Positions 63,615 through 64,000 of a DNA stretch of 64,000 nucleotides are shown here, one piece after another. Made by a program: the position numbers and the translations under genes. Position 1 is the stretch's first letter. The number at the start of each line of letters is the position of its first letter. Origin of the DNA: Vreelandella piezotolerans (lineage in GTDB: Bacteria > Pseudomonadota > Gammaproteobacteria > Pseudomonadales > Halomonadaceae); the NCBI RefSeq assembly GCF_012427705.1, contig NZ_CP048602.1, forward strand, positions 3,472,001-3,536,000. Reading direction: 5' to 3'. The notes beneath the pieces are model-generated. The model worked only from the letters and a program-made list of their open reading frames with translations, did not search any database and was not told the origin of the DNA.

Positions 63615-64000
63615 ATAAGCCCCCTATAGTTCGTCGGTTTTTACACTAACCTCTAGTACAACAACATCATGAGATAATCGAAGCAGCATCAATGCTTCAC
63701 ATAATGATGACGTTATTATTAATAGAGAGCCTTCAAAACAACCATGCAACAAATAACTAAAAAATATCCACCCACTCCCATAACATCTAGAAGCGCTTCT
63801 GCATCTTTGTTTTGCTATGTTGATTTTGGTTATTTTGAGGATTTTAACTATAAGGTTAACTTACTATTCTAGCCGTGCATTTTAGCCACACGGAAAAAAG
63901 CCTGAATAACCAGAAAAACAATATGTCAACATGACGCGCCTAGTCACCTAAACGTACAGCCAAGTATTGCATACACTCTACCCGTGACTATTTAATTCAG
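63615..64000. promoter_or_regulatory. AT-rich control region upstream of csgF
   Basis: A 386-bp region much richer in AT than the rest of the window, with no gene on either strand. It holds GAAGCA-N7-TGCTTC (63680-63698) and the perfect palindrome AGAAGCGCTTCT (63789-63800). The two share GAAGC/GCTTC arms, and their centres are about 105 bp apart, close to ten helical turns. They are candidates for a curli activator site; the binder is unknown. Confidence 0.45.

Overview
The window looks like chromosomal DNA of a moderately halophilic gammaproteobacterium, most likely Halomonas or a close relative in the Halomonadaceae. The reasons are GC-rich coding DNA, acidic and Asp/Glu-rich exported proteins (clearest in PilY1), two TRAP transporters for organic acids, a pyroglutamate module, a single-gene PntA, and generally gammaproteobacterial gene families. 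The genus is an inference from gene content, not from a marker gene. I see no rRNA, tRNA, CRISPR array, transposase, integrase or prophage gene.

Layout. 1-5.6 kb: start of an ABC-F ATPase gene (ybiT-like, cut by the window edge), a two-domain CbiX-like protein, a histone-deacetylase-family amidohydrolase, ChaC, an HPP-family membrane protein, a small membrane protein, then a tandem glycine riboswitch in front of a D-amino-acid dehydrogenase. 5.6-11.7 kb: a diguanylate cyclase and an RND efflux pump (permease plus adaptor) divergent from a TetR regulator. 11.7-23.1 kb: a ten-gene minus-strand cluster for four-carbon acid sugars (ltnD-otnK-otnC-otnI-denD-dctP-dctQ-dctM, then an aldehyde dehydrogenase and a second beta-hydroxyacid dehydrogenase). 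It diverges from a LacI/GntR-type regulator across a two-site palindromic operator. Together LtnD and DenD feed 2-oxotetronate into OtnI, OtnK and OtnC, giving dihydroxyacetone phosphate.

23.1-37.7 kb: a Tat-exported PhoX phosphatase, the acdR/acdS pair (Lrp-type regulator and ACC deaminase), a LysR regulator, a DUF1127 protein with a structured leader, a small conserved protein, MgtE, a TSUP permease, a DMT permease, a HAD phosphatase, and two divergent c-di-GMP genes (GAF-PAS-GGDEF-EAL and HDOD-GGDEF). 37.7-46.4 kb: a second TRAP transporter with a LysR regulator, divergent from the 5-oxoprolinase genes pxpABC. This looks like a pyroglutamate uptake and use unit. A sodium:solute symporter with a small partner protein follows.

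46.4-64 kb: katG; a type IV pilus minor-pilin operon (fimU-pilV-pilW-pilX-pilY1, no pilE); pntAB; a LysR regulator divergent from an agmatinase; and a compact curli locus transcribed csgF-csgG-csgA-csgB, with no csgE, csgD or csgC in view. The csgA product has four long insertions in its amyloid repeats. An AT-rich 390-bp region upstream of csgF carries two related dyads. Pili, curli and three c-di-GMP enzymes in one window point to a surface-attachment theme, mixed with scavenging of small organic acids (tetronates, pyroglutamate, ACC, agmatine).
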